Shown: positions 9,154-19,795 of the stretch, in pieces
Numbering within the stretch: position 1 is the stretch's first letter
How the letters are laid out: each line of letters begins with the position of its first letter
DNA from: Acanthaster planci
Taxonomy: Eukaryota > Echinodermata > Asteroidea > Valvatida > Acanthasteridae
Length of the DNA stretch: 28,223 nucleotides
Reading direction: 5' to 3'
Assembly (NCBI RefSeq): GCF_001949145.1
Contig: NW_019091405.1
Location: 541,928 to 570,150, forward strand
Notes under the pieces: model-generated
Databases searched by the model: none
Seen by the model: only the letters and a program-made list of their open reading frames with translations
What the model was told of the DNA's origin: nothing
Translations under genes and position numbers: made by a program

Positions 9154-10183
9154 CTGAAAGTGAGATACAAAAGCTATGAAAACTACTTGGTGGCATATTG
9201 ACACTGACTGAGGAGAAAAAGACATAGAGAACTGCAAATCGACATGAGAATCGTGCACAGTGTGCCTCTAATGACCAGAATCGATTTGAAAACTTAACAT
9301 GGAATTATGAAACAAAGTTTTGTGGAATTGCCACTCAACAGTAGACAATTCTGCTTCCAGAGAACTTGACAATGCTGACAGTGAGCTAGCGCTGACACAA
9401 TTTCCAAATCTGGACAGTTTTGGAAAAACAAAAGAAAAAGAAAGCATTTGTATGTATTTACTGTGTGGGTGGCAAAACTCATATGCAGGTTGGACATGTA
9501 TATAACCTGCTTCCTCTATCAATGGGATGTTGTGATTTGCCAAAAGCGTGTGTCCCTCAAGTTTAATGTGACAGAGTGTGCTGCCAGTGCACTGCAACAG
9601 TGTCCCCTCAGATTGGTCGAGAGAGACTCAGAGGGGTGAAGTGACTTGCCCAAGTCACAACACGTAACCGCCTGCCAGGATTTGAACCCCCCACCCTAAG
9701 CTACAAACCCTAGCCACTTGACCACATGGCCCTGTAACAGGACTCCCTTCTGAGGGTTATCTGGCGAGCTTTAACACTCAACACTTCAATATCAGAAGTT
9801 AATTTAAAGAGAACTGTGTCTGATTCCAGAGTTGCGTCCTAAAATGCATGCCTGGATTCATGCTACATGAACCTGCAGAATGAATGGGTTACTAAAACCT
9901 GCCTTGCACATTTCTATTTGCTCTGATGGTCAATTAATTTCAATTATGGGCCAACATCAGGCAGTAATGAAAATGCAACCATGACAGATTGCTGCATTCC
10001 TATGTTCATGTACTGTGCACACACAGAGATGAGTCAGAATTCTAGGAATGCTTTTATGCATACGCAATGAGGGTTTTGTTTCAAATAACGCCCTAGGTTT
10101 GTTCCTTTTTTTTTAATTTGAAAAAACAAAAGTCACACTTTTGTGCAAGTAGAACATTTTGTGCTTTTCAGTGGTAAATGTAC
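9154..10183 (-). other. Intron between exons C and D, 1,030 bp
   Basis: GT-AG intron. It contains a tRNA-derived SINE on the minus strand (about 9600-9740). No further exon is recognised; the phase of C (one base) and D (two bases) already match. Confidence 0.85.
9600..9740 (-). mobile_element. tRNA-derived SINE with MIR/L2-like tail
   Basis: On the minus strand a tRNA-like head carries an A-box-like GTGGTCAAGTGG (9726-9715) and a canonical B box GGTTCAAATCC (9688-9678). They are followed downstream by GTGACTTGGGCAAGTCACTT and CACCCCTCTGAGTCTC. The tail resembles the TGTGACCTTGGGCAAGTCACTT segment of vertebrate MIR elements, which comes from the L2 3' end. No cloverleaf good enough for a working tRNA could be built, so this is a retroposon copy. 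Boundaries are approximate and no target-site duplication was identified. Confidence 0.75.
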
Positions 10184-10253
10184 CTTCTAAGCTTTCCCGT
10201 CCAGTGCTTAGCAGCACATTTTCAGCTCGCAAACATCTGTTCTCTTCCTCCAA
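10184..10253 (-). CDS. PLEKHH1/2-like: PLEKHH exon C: end of coiled coil
   Basis: This 70-bp exon runs from phase 0 to phase 1 and encodes LEEENRCLRAENVLLSTGRE, then SLE, plus the first base of a Glu codon completed by exon D. The acceptor TTTTTTCCCCATGCAG|TTG is strong; the donor is GAAG|GTACAT. The LEEEN...LRAEN pattern matches LELENQNLRLIN directly after the IKEWV segment in vertebrate PLEKHH2. It is too short to appear as a long open frame and was found by looking for that continuation. The next exon begins AG-GGC, restoring GAG-GGC, so the phase supports both exons. The helix appears to end around STGRE, where small and polar residues begin and the disordered linker starts. Confidence 0.92.
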
Positions 10254-12071
10254 CTGCATGGGGAAAAAATAATAAACTTATGGGTAATGTAATTAGACAA
10301 ATCATTCACTTGTGTCACCTTTTATTTCACAGTTTGAAATCAAACACCAATGTACAATTAGATTATATTTTTGTACCAATAAAGGTATGCTGTAGACTTT
10401 ATGGCAGTCCTTTTTTCCCTGCTATTTCAAAGACCTGTAGATTCTCAGAATGAAAGATAGATGGGTTATATGCACGAGACATTTACTCCTTGAAAGAAGA
10501 CTATTAACCCTAACCAAATGAGATTTTTGAATTTCATCGGGAAGTTTCGGAAGGTCTTGCAGGACTGCATGGGGGAAGAAGTGGGTGGATTGCTCTACTT
10601 ACAGGCTGCTTGAAGGACGTTTAACCCTAATTTCCTAGATGCAATGTCAAGTTGTGACTGGATCCCACAAAATGAGTCTTTAGGCAAGTTTTCATTACCG
10701 TTATTTTGTTTAAATCTGCATTAGAAAGCTCTCTAAAACTGAGCTTTTTGTTTTGATATATATGTACATGTACATTATCACTCAATTTGGCATCTTGATG
10801 GAATTGGACAATATTAAAGTGGCAAAAGTTGAGGGTTCGTATCAATTTACACAGTGAAAGATTCTTTCAGAAAGAGCCTTGTCGCAACTCATTTTGTTGG
10901 ACCACATTTCATGCAATCTCATGGCATTGGGTATGCCTACTAGCCACTACATGTACAGTCGCTATTTTGGGATTAGAGGATTTGGGGAAGCAAGCATCCT
11001 CACAAAGATGCCCAGGCGGCTAGGGTGAATGTGTCTGACCAATTCGTCTCAGTTTTAAATTAATCTTTGAAATTAGACAAGCGGTCTTTAGCAGCACGAT
11101 TCATCCAGCAGAACTTCTTTCATCTTACAGGTTTCTTCTGTTTTTTTTTTCCATTCATGCCCTGGGCCAGACCACTTCTCACCAAAATCCACTCTCTCCT
11201 TTGTCATAAATAATTCAACTGTTGGCAGAGACAAATTTTCAATTTCCACCGATACCAAAGTTTGACGGGCCTCACAAATCACTCAGCAACCAAATCCCTG
11301 GCCTCCAGTCCGGCAACTAGCAACCAACACTGAATCTCCCCTCCCCCCCAGCCAATTTCACACTGACTATAAAACAGACCAGCGAAAAGCCTGTGGTTTA
11401 TTATTAGAGATCAACAAACAATGACAAGGATAAGGGCTGGCCTGCCAACATGACAGGTCCATCTGCTGTCTGAGAGGAGAGTACAAGTACATGATTTCTC
11501 CCTATCCTGCTTCCAATTAAAGACAGTCTTCAGGTGGATCTGTTCGGGGAATGGCTCAGCCATGAGCTGAAAAACCAAGCAAGAAAGTAAATCTAAATAT
11601 GGTGTTAGACTTGTCTTCTGAAGGCTGGTCAATGCTAATGGTACAAAGTACATGTGCACACATGCAGTATAAAAGCAAACCTGAAAGTGCATTCAGATTT
11701 TCAAATTTCAACACAGAGCGTCTGTTGAGATGTGTTCAAACTTTCACAATTTTATGTTCATATTGCTTCTCTGTCAATGTAAGCTGAAAATTTTTTAAGA
11801 AGTCTTTCCAGTATATACACATGCACCAAAATTGACCTGTACTTCATACTGAGCATGCTCATTTATCCATAATGTGTCCCTCAGAACAATATGATGTCCC
11901 ATTACAAATGTTCGCAACGTTTTGCAGGTCTGATACAACAGAGTGTTATTAAGTCTTGAATGAAACATCCTCTTCAAAATTTCTTCATGTTAAAAGTAAC
12001 TACACCAGGTGTAAGGATGTTGAAAGGCTTGTTTTATGCTAATTTATCCAAATAGGCAAAACAGTGATGTC

Positions 12072-12101
12072 ACCTGAGCAGTTACCTGAGCAGTTACCTG
12101 A
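12072..12101. repeat. 12-bp tandem repeat, 2.5 copies
   Basis: The unit ACCTGAGCAGTT is repeated twice perfectly (12072-12083, 12084-12095), followed by half a unit ACCTGA. A small local slippage duplication. Confidence 0.85.
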
Positions 12102-12474
12102 CTTCATGTGTGCAGTGTAGCTGCTTACTAAAAACGTTTGATGCCAGAGGTGGCTTTTTCTTCCGCAATGTATAGATGTACATAATACCGTACCTGCATC
12201 TATCTTTTCCTATGTACAGTGACTAAAATTATATTACTGTACTGTACATTGGAAAAAGATACACAATTTGAAATGAGATAATAATGTTAAAGCTCTCACT
12301 ATCCGGAAAGCCAAGTTTCTGTCCGAAAATAACATGTGGTAATTAAAACTGTGTTAGTGCCACAAACGTGTTAAACAGGGCCTGAAATGAGTGGCTGGAT
12401 CAATTTCAAAGCTTCATTCTTAATTGCATTGTGACTGTGGACATCCTGCCTTGCAGCATCTTTGTATACCCTAT

Positions 12475-12518
12475 GCATGTACATGTACAGTGTACACGCA
12501 CATGTGTACATGACATGT
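12475..12518. repeat. ACATGTAC-rich palindromic cluster
   Basis: Consecutive CATGTACATGTACAGTGTACA- and CACATGTGTACATG-type words. The motif GTACATGTAC is self-complementary and recurs through the non-coding part of the window. Confidence 0.75.
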
Positions 12519-12539
12519 CTCATTTATTGACAGGACTAA

Positions 12540-12790
12540 AATAGAAGATGAAGCCTCACGGCAGCCGGATTCTAACAGGATTATACCCATCTGCCAAGGC
12601 CGGGACGCAGACAGATGCAAGATAGTCAGCGCTTTGTGCTATCAGGTTGCAACCGTCTTTCCTCTGACTTCAATGAGACTTAATACGCCAGCCGTCACTC
12701 ATGCGGTCTCTGTGATTGACAGCGCAATGTTCTCATTATCCAAATGGGACCTCTGATACCGTTCCCCCCATTCAACACACAGCAAATACG
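12540..12790. promoter_or_regulatory. Candidate intronic cis-regulatory segment
   Basis: About 250 bp of higher-complexity, less AT-rich sequence lies inside an AT-rich, repeat-littered intron. It contains TGATTGACAG (12713-12722), the full Pbx-Prep/Meis (TALE) decamer, and GGATTA (12578-12583), an Otx/Bicoid-type core. No splice sites or conserved reading frame support it as an exon. That it is an enhancer is inference from composition and motifs only. Confidence 0.35.
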
Positions 12791-14512
12791 TGTACCCAGA
12801 CAATAACTGTCCCATGAGTCAGTCTGGTGAAAATATTGCAAGCGTATGTTGCCCAGGCCGCCATCTCCTTTATTGCTAAATTATAACGAAAAAATAAACA
12901 CAGACTGTCAAATGATTAAGAGGCCTTGGTCTGTTTGCACTTGGCAGGGTGGAGGCTGGAGAAGGGGACTCTCAGGCAGAAGGGAAACTCGAACAATGGA
13001 TCTACAGAGGGCAGAATTGATTTATCCTTGGAGTCTCCATACTGGGACACAATAGGTCTGATTGAGGCTGGGAACAAAGACATCCACAGAGAGCCTATCG
13101 CTCTGCATGCGGTAGACAAAGTAGGTTCTTGAAGTTGAAGTTGAGCTGGCAAAACACTATCTTTTCATGTATGTTTTGTGGTCCTGCCCATTTCCTTCAA
13201 ATGTTAAATAAGTGCATAGTTTGATTTTATTTTTGGATGTTATCATTTTGCTTTTGCGATGGTCCTCTGCAACTTCCAGGTCTCTGACCTATCTCTCCCC
13301 CCCAAAAAAAAGAAAATCTGGAAAAAAAAGTCTTTTCACTTTCTGCTTTCTGGTTCCGAGTCACAAAAGAGTCACCCCTCCTACTGTACTTGTACATTGT
13401 ACAGTCTCCATCTTCCTTTGTGTACCCTTGAAAAATATAGACTCTACAGTGTACATGTATGGAGAAACCAGTAGATCACACCCAGGGTATCCACAGGTTG
13501 TGCCATGGCAGATCAGAGAATTGAACGCTGGAGAAACAAAGGGGCTCCACTGTCCTCAGGAAATGGGCAGGGTCTTTTAAATTAAGTACATGTAGATCTC
13601 CCATGCAGGCCTAACCGCCTTGATGATACCCCCCTCACCCCAAGTCAACCAACAGGAAACACATAATAGCTTCCCAGTTGTGAGCATACATGTAAATGTA
13701 TCTATTACAGCAAAGGTTTGGAATCCTGGACAAAAAGCTCGCAAGTTCAGTGACCCCTGCTATCTGAGCACTGCTGCTGTGGCAATCTCCATCCATACTG
13801 GTAGCCTGCTTGGACTGCGTGCCATAAGATGCATCAGAAAATAATCAGAAACCTCGTCAATCTATGCCCACAGGTGTTTTCACTCTACACCTGTATCAGC
13901 ACGTAAAGGACAGCAATCATCAAGTCCTGTGGCCATGTTTGAATGCCCAGAACCGGCACCGTTATCGACAACATGGAACTGTCATGATAGTAAGCAGGCT
14001 GATAACTCATTTGTACATGCTCAGCTAGCATGACATGTCTCCTGCGTCAGTGCTCAAGGCATCAATGCAACTGGGAAATATATCTCTTTGTGAGCATTGA
14101 TAGTTTTACACTTTCCTCCATGGTATACTGCACAGTGCACAGGTATTGGGACAGTGTTGTACTGAAAACATGGCCCATAGGAATACATGAACATGTGAGC
14201 TACCCAGCTTTAGAATGATAATAGCTTGGTTCAAGAGCTCAGACACACCTTTTAAAAATCCATTTGTCCAAGATGCATGTGACTGGCTGTAAAATGCTGA
14301 ATTCTCAACATACTGGTACGTGTATGTCTATATAATTTGCACAAGACAGATTTCAAATATGTGACAGGCACAAAACAAAGAGACATACATGTAGTTTGCA
14401 CCTCTTCTGTGCAAATACACATAACTGAGGTCACTCCGGAGATTCTCAGAATTCTGTGTAATTTTGTAGAATAGGAAACGACCATTTTCACAGACTACTG
14501 GAACATTCTAAC

Positions 14513-14555
14513 AATGTATGTACCATGTATGCACATATGTACAATGTACATGTGC
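14513..14555. repeat. ACATGTAC-rich palindromic cluster
   Basis: Interrupted ATGTATGTACCATGTATG- and GTACAATGTACATGTG-type words, one of the recurrent self-complementary clusters of the window. Confidence 0.7.
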
Positions 14556-15837
14556 ATTTACAGCACATATTTTAAAGAAATCTGTGGAGAATTTGGTTCT
14601 TAAAAGGATTCTGTGCAATACATACTGTAGATGTAGATGACCATTCACAGTATGAATTGTACATGATATTCATTTATTATGCAGGTATCATTTTGCACTC
14701 TGTACAACTCTTATGAATATTTCATTACAAAATGGGTACTTCCAAAAATGTGACATATTTAAATGTCACAGGTGCATACATGCACCGGCAATGTACAGTT
14801 GTATGTACATGAATAACATACATAATTAGGTGACAACCATGGGCAAATCCAAGAAAATATCCAAGTCTATTTATATCTCACAATGAAATCGAGAGGACGT
14901 GAACAAATGAACAGTGGAACATTCTTAGAGTGTATCAGTAGCACACCACATACAGGTAGCGTAACTGCAGCCATTTCCACGGATTTCTCTAAGGGTTTGT
15001 GTCTGTGTAATGCTATAAATCGACTACATGGACTACTTCAGAACATTTCCTCATCCCGTCGTAAAAATAGCCGCTGAAATGCCAAATGCATACCACATGT
15101 CAAAAGGATGACACCGAGTGAAAGGATATTGAATGTTTCCCCTCCTCTGAGGGAGTGGGACAGTTCAGACAAAGAAACTCCCGCTTGGGAATGCAAGAAT
15201 CTCAAAGCAATTATCACTGGGAATTACACTGTTAAAATGGACACAATATGCTTCTTCATAGTTTCTGTCAGAATGGACGTTGAATGTTTTTGAATCACTG
15301 ACTTTCAAGCTCACGTCCAAATTGCCTGAATTTGTGAAAAGAACAAATGAAGTACCGTACACATGTAACAAGATGTGGTGGTTATTGTTACGTCACATAC
15401 AAGTCAATCCTGGACATGCATTTGAAAAAGGACCTAGAATTTGGGAATGTGACTTCAACATCCATTAAAAAAAAAGTCACATCCTGACGACCTCGTCTAT
15501 GCTATATTGTATCGTGCCTGTTTTATAGAGTTACTTAACATGACTGCATGCAGTAATAGTGATTAGGTTTTTTTCTTACTTAATTTAAAACTTCCAAGAT
15601 TCTTTCAATTCCTGAATACTAGTTGGCCCTTCAGAAGGATTCGTCATTTTTTGTGGGGATTTTCTTTTGTCTTTTTGAAAAAAAGTCAGCAATGTTTGCA
15701 TTTTACCAAGATGCATTTTGCAAAAGTTTTGTGAGCCACTGTACATGTGCTATGCATTGTGTGGTTGATAATGATGCTCACTGGACCATGAGCCCCACTG
15801 GCTCCATAGGGAAACTAACAAAGTGTGATGTTATCAG

Positions 15838-15869
15838 TACATACATGTACATGTACTAGTACATGTATC
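15838..15869. repeat. ACATGTAC-rich palindromic cluster
   Basis: Contains ACATGTACATGTAC followed by TAGTACATGTA. Largely self-complementary and able to form a hairpin. Directly followed by another palindromic repeat fragment. Confidence 0.8.
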
Positions 15870-15877
15870 AGTGCTGT

Positions 15878-15935
15878 AGGTCTCGAGACCTGGTCTTGGT
15901 CTTGGACAGCAAGGTCTCGGATACAACACTGACAT
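15878..15935. repeat. Repeat fragment with 14-bp palindrome AGGTCTCGAGACCT
   Basis: AGGTCTCGAGACCT (15878-15891) is a perfect palindrome, followed by a tandem GGTCTT (GGTCTTGGTCTTGG) and a further AAGGTCTCGG. It looks like part of a dispersed family, but only this one copy is in the window. Confidence 0.5.
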
Positions 15936-16091
15936 GTACGTACCGGTATAGACCTACTGCATTTACTGGTACCCTTCAATTTGACTGGCATTTGCGACAT
16001 CTCGGTATAAATGTTTGGTCAGCTGAACCACTGGGAAGTTATTAGGATTCGCTGGGCATAAATTGTGTGTCAAATCAAAATGTTTAAATAC

Positions 16092-16175
16092 CTGAGTAAC
16101 AGTAGTTGCTACCCACTCCTTGATTTGAGTTATCTTGGTATCCACCAATCGGCTGTCCTCCAGTCGGAGTTCTCG
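16092..16175 (-). CDS. PLEKHH1/2-like: PLEKHH exon B: coiled coil with IKEWV segment
   Basis: This 84-bp exon, phase 0 at both ends, encodes exactly 28 residues starting RELRLEDSRLVDTK and ending WVATTVTQ. The acceptor is GATTGCTCCTCAG|CGA and the donor is CAG|GTATTT. The equivalent vertebrate segment is also 28 residues by my recollection and has the pattern K-Q-x-R...AAKIKEWVTVKL. Here TQIKEWVA preserves the IKEWV core that helps identify the family. It continues the helix of exon A without a break and leads into the Glu-rich start of exon C. The only longer open frame here reaches into flanking intron and has no other support. The exact fit of length, phase and motif makes the call secure despite the short exon. 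Confidence 0.93.
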
Positions 16176-16550
16176 CTGAGGAGCAATCAGAAAACAAAAC
16201 AATTCCATAACTACTGGTACGGTATATGAGCATGGACTATATAATGCGTAATTTTTGTAATTGCGTGGAGACCCGTGCGCAACTTCAAAATATTTCATGA
16301 CCTGCTTGTCCACCGAGCACTTTTAATGCCCCAAAACATTATTCATGTTTTTCTACCATCTTTTTTAGAGTCTTTTTTCTATACTAACCGTCCTCACATT
16401 TTAAAACATTAAAGTATCAGACACCCAGTTGGGATATGTGCCCACATGTACATGGATGTAGTGTACCACAAAACATCACTTTATTCAGTCTTTCTAGAGG
16501 AGGCATGTTAACAACTGGAGAAGTTTTGCAAGCAAACAGGCAGGCCCACC

Positions 16551-16583
16551 GTACATGTACATGTATGTACATGTATATGTACA
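16551..16583. repeat. ACATGTAC-rich palindromic cluster
   Basis: GTACATGTACATGTATGTAC followed by ATGTATATGTAC: repeated four-base GTAC/ATGT words with small interruptions. Confidence 0.8.
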
Positions 16584-17116
16584 AGTGCAGTTAGTGCACT
16601 GGATAGGCCATCAGTTGGTGCTGTCTTATGGATTTCATACATAACTCACTATCAACCATGCATGTTCATGCGGCACAATATCTCACTTGCTATGCACAAT
16701 TTGAAAACATCGAAGAGAAAATAAAAAGATTCTCATTGTTTCTTTACATTTTTATATTTTGGTTTTGAGTATTATAGCCACACACTAGGTTTTCACTGGT
16801 TGCTGCCATTTTGGACTCTCAAACAGCTCATGCAAGATTGTATGCATTTCTGCAAATAGAGCAAAACAATGCCTGACCGCTCACATAAGTTTACATGTAC
16901 AATGTACATAATAGTTGAACTAAATGTGTTTATGCACTGCCGTTGGTACGTGAACCTTTCTAATATCTAAAGTACATGTTCGTACAGAGCAGTGTACAGT
17001 TTTGTGCAGGGTAAATTGGGTAACTGCAATTGGACTCCATATACCAGTATATATGAGTACAGTATATAATGACCTAATTCATTAATTCATCAGCACAGTT
17101 ATTAAGTGACATACAG

Positions 17117-17146
17117 TGTACATGTACATGTACAGTACATGTATGT
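17117..17146. repeat. ACATGTAC-rich palindromic cluster
   Basis: Starts TGTACATGTACATGTACAG and continues TACATGTATG. Same family of self-complementary sequence as the other clusters. Confidence 0.8.
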
Positions 17147-17266
17147 GAACATAAGCGAAGGTATGATTGGACCTCGGTAATGGTATGTGATGTACAATGC
17201 ATGTGTTTATGGTGTTCCATTTTAACACACAGCTTCTTTCTGAAGAGTCTGCACACAGGCCCATGA

Positions 17267-17480
17267 ACAGTAGTGGATCAGGGAGGGGGACTTTTCTCTG
17301 TTACTTTTTTTTTTAATCTTGAGGGAGAAAGCTGTCTTTTTTTCTCTGTATTTTCGCTACTGCTACTATATGTAACAAATAAAAACTTGGAAGCCAAACA
17401 TCACTAAAATATGCCCCTTTGCTCCTCCATTTGGCTCCGCTGCCCCTCCCCCCTTTTGTAAACACTAGATCCACCACTGT
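17267..17480. mobile_element. MITE-like element with 13-bp terminal inverted repeats
   Basis: The left end is ACAGTAGTGGATC (17267-17279) and the right end on the opposite strand is ACAGTGGTGGATC (17480-17468), one mismatch. The interior has G-rich (GGGAGGGGG) and C-rich (CCCCTCCCCCC) stretches near the respective ends, which extend the inverted symmetry loosely. It is 214 bp and non-coding. Elements ending in GTGGTGGATC with a purine-rich interior are, as I recall, common in marine invertebrate genomes. No unambiguous target-site duplication. Confidence 0.65.
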
Positions 17481-18814
17481 ACAAATACATGTACAAGTAA
17501 ATGCATCTACTGTGAAAAAAAAATTACTGAACGGCTTTATGTATAGGCCTACACACATGTCCTCAGGAAAAATTCCATGGATGGATACTCGCATGAGTGA
17601 ACATGTCACCAATAAATGAAACGTATGATTTACATCTCTAAATTAAACCTCTAACACCATGGCTTTTGTGCAAAGCCAAGTTCGCACTGTACACACTCAC
17701 AAATACGTAGAGTTCTGGATGGAGCGTTTGAACCTGCAAGGCACAAAAGACGAATGCCTTGCAACGTGTCAACTTGTACTGTGCTTTTGACAGGCTGGAA
17801 ACCGGAGAAGTTTTCACATGAAACTAATTCCCAGTGGGCATGCAGCCTCCCGCAGTAGGGCCCACAGCTTCTTGAATTTGTAATTTGCTTTGCTGGACAG
17901 ATCACTGTTGTAGCTTAGCAGTGCCATGATTTTTCCATGGCATACTAGTGTGATATTAACAAATGGAACAGCAAATTCTTCTTTAATTAAACCTCAAAGT
18001 TGACATACATGTATGCCTTGTTTGAAGAATTAAAAAAGAAATCTATATCTAAATAAATGATAAATTACCGGGTATGATGTAAATTAAAAGTATACATCAA
18101 CACAGTGTATCTTTAGATGATTCATAGTTAAAAATACATACGTGCAATATTCGAATCTCTTCAACCATTTGGATGTGTATCACAACGCTTACAATCTACA
18201 GGAAATAAGTTGTGCAACCTAAACCCAAATACCATATGGGCAGTTAAAATTCAGGTTTCACTCTGCATTGTTACCAGACTAAATTTTCACATCACATTAT
18301 TTTCTTTTACATACATCATACATGTACATGTAGGAGTGGCATAAACCTAAAACTTGATTTCAACTATCGTGACAGTCCATCTTAATCTTCTGTACATATA
18401 TGAAGTGTCACAATAACTTTTAACTACATGTACATAAAGACAGAGCAGTTTAGACAATAAAATTGGACACCTAGCCATCGCTTTAAAGTGCCATTTGTAC
18501 TGGACCATTAGTTCCTATTCTGTTATGAAACAGCGCCTGATGGAAGTAAAGTGATATGGCTTGTGGACTAGCCAGCTGCTACCCCTTGCCTTTCACCTCT
18601 CAGTAGGCCTAGCAAATTAGTCCCGGCTCCCATGAGACGCTGGCCTGTCTCTGGCTTAGTGGTTGCGTGAGGAAGGCAATCGTCAGAAAAATGATGAAGG
18701 GTTCGCGTGAAAGTATCATTTCCAACATTTTCAAACTTGAAAATGGAGTGTTACTTTCATTATCTGTGTATGGGTAGTTTTCAAACTAAGGATGCACTGC
18801 TTACCATAAGCAGG

Positions 18815-18834
18815 TGTACATGTACATGTACATG
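18815..18834. repeat. ACATGTAC-rich palindromic cluster
   Basis: TGTACATGTACATGTACATG: an almost pure run of the self-complementary six-base unit TACATG. Confidence 0.8.
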
Positions 18835-19639
18835 AAATTCTTGGATCACACAAAAAAGAGGAAGAACTGAGAACGCCCGATCCTTTACCCGGTCTGTAAG
18901 CCAACCCCTACATGTACATGTATGCACGTAGGTGCCCCAGCTCCCTGGGTTCCCATCTCCTCCCACAACTTGCGCCCCCCCCTCCTTCCAAGTGTAGTTC
19001 CCATACAGTACATGTGCATGCAAGGTGATAAAAGGGAAGCCATCCAGGAGAGCAAGGATTTTATAGGGCAAGAGCTGAAAGAAGGTAAACTCCATGTCCC
19101 GTGATCTGGTTACAACCTTGACTGGGACGACCTCTCTAAATTATGTCTCCCAGCCTACAGACTACCACCTGGTGAAAAATGGCTGGATATTAATTTAATC
19201 CCACCGCAATTGTTCCTGAGAAGTTTTGACATGTCTTTGCAAAGTCTGGGGCCAGGTCTGTCTGAGTGGAAAGGATCTGGACCGGGTTTGTACTGGCTCT
19301 GGTTGGCTTGGGCCCACTGCATTATCAATTCTTGTGGATCTGGGCTGCAACCGTCTTTGCTCTAGGTGACCAGTGCCACGCTTGTCTTTGTCTTAGTTAC
19401 CCTGGACTACATTGGTCTCAATTCTAGTTAGTCTGAAACAAATTTGTACTGGTTTGGGCTTAATCTGGGATGGGGAGGGGATTACATTAGGCTTTAGCTA
19501 ATGTCACTCAAAAGGATTGTACTGTACAAGTCAAAACAGATGCAAGTATCAGCTGGCACAAATCACAGATAATGCATTCACGAATGACAAGCATTCTGAA
19601 AGAAAGACAGGATCTCCTTCCACACAGCTGCAGTCTCAC

Positions 19640-19795
19640 CTGCTCCGTGAGTTGCTTCTCCAGGTGTCGTATCACGTCCTCCTTCTCCTGGCAGGCCGCC
19701 TCCAAGGCTTGAATCCTCTTGTTGAGGGCCTGGCTCCGCTCGCTCTCTCCCGAGCCCCGTCTCATGGAAGCCAGCTTCTCCGTCACTTCCTTGAC
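19640..19795 (-). CDS. PLEKHH1/2-like: PLEKHH exon A: N-terminal coiled coil
   Basis: This 156-bp exon, phase 0 at both ends, encodes 52 residues starting VKEVTEKLASMRRG and ending RHLEKQLTEQ. The acceptor is a pyrimidine-rich tract ending CTCATCCCTCAG and the donor is CAG|GTGAGA. From about residue 24 the sequence is a charged amphipathic helix (ALNKRIQALEAACQEKEDVI) with heptad-spaced hydrophobics, which matches the vertebrate coiled coil around its QEKDDVIQNLE segment. The Met in VTEKLASM is internal and not a start, because the frame is open through the acceptor and family members have about 60 residues before this point. Those upstream residues, including the family's KIRELLAEKMQ-like helix, were not found in the 8.4 kb to the right. 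The exon is GC-richer than its flanks. Confidence 0.92.

Larger units (their letters stand above)
10254..16091 (-). other. Intron between exons B and C, 5,838 bp
   Basis: The largest complete intron here. It carries a short 12-bp tandem repeat (12072-12101), a candidate regulatory segment (about 12540-12790), several TACATGTA clusters (12475-12518, 14513-14555, 15838-15869) and a palindromic repeat fragment (15878-15935). Many 60-110 codon open frames occur on both strands without motifs or splice support and are taken as chance. Confidence 0.85.
16176..19639 (-). other. Intron between exons A and B, 3,464 bp
   Basis: GT-AG intron containing a MITE-like element (17267-17480) and TACATGTA clusters (16551-16583, 17117-17146, 18815-18834). 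I saw no additional exon; exons A and B join in phase 0 and the equivalent vertebrate residues are contiguous. Confidence 0.85.
1630..19795 (-). other. PLEKHH1/2-like: PLEKHH1/2 (MAX-1) family gene, eight internal exons, both ends outside window
   Basis: Eight minus-strand exons join in frame into about 721 residues. From knowledge of the family, PLEKHH/MAX-1 proteins are cytoplasmic scaffold proteins with an N-terminal coiled coil, a long disordered linker, two PH domains, MyTH4 and FERM; C. elegans MAX-1 acts in UNC-5/netrin axon guidance. Only the coiled coil and linker are encoded here. The landmarks appear in the same order as in the vertebrate proteins: QEKEDVI, IKEWV, PPLHKMPPW, ENRIY, PVYTTL, KRGVS, YAIPPDA. 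All introns are GT-AG, and each phase pairs with the next exon. The encoded linker stops just before the expected first PH domain. Identification rests on remembered sequence, not an alignment. Whether it is a single pre-duplication orthologue or closer to PLEKHH1 or PLEKHH2 cannot be decided here. Confidence 0.9.

Noticed and set aside
9678-9740. Possible tRNA gene
   Set aside because: A and B boxes are present but no acceptor or anticodon stem pairs well, and a SINE-type tail follows.
11411-11692. Minus-strand open frame with a CAG-preceded peptide LMAEPFPEQIHLKT
   Set aside because: Not part of the PLEKHH chain; exons B and C already join in phase, and there is no conserved counterpart.
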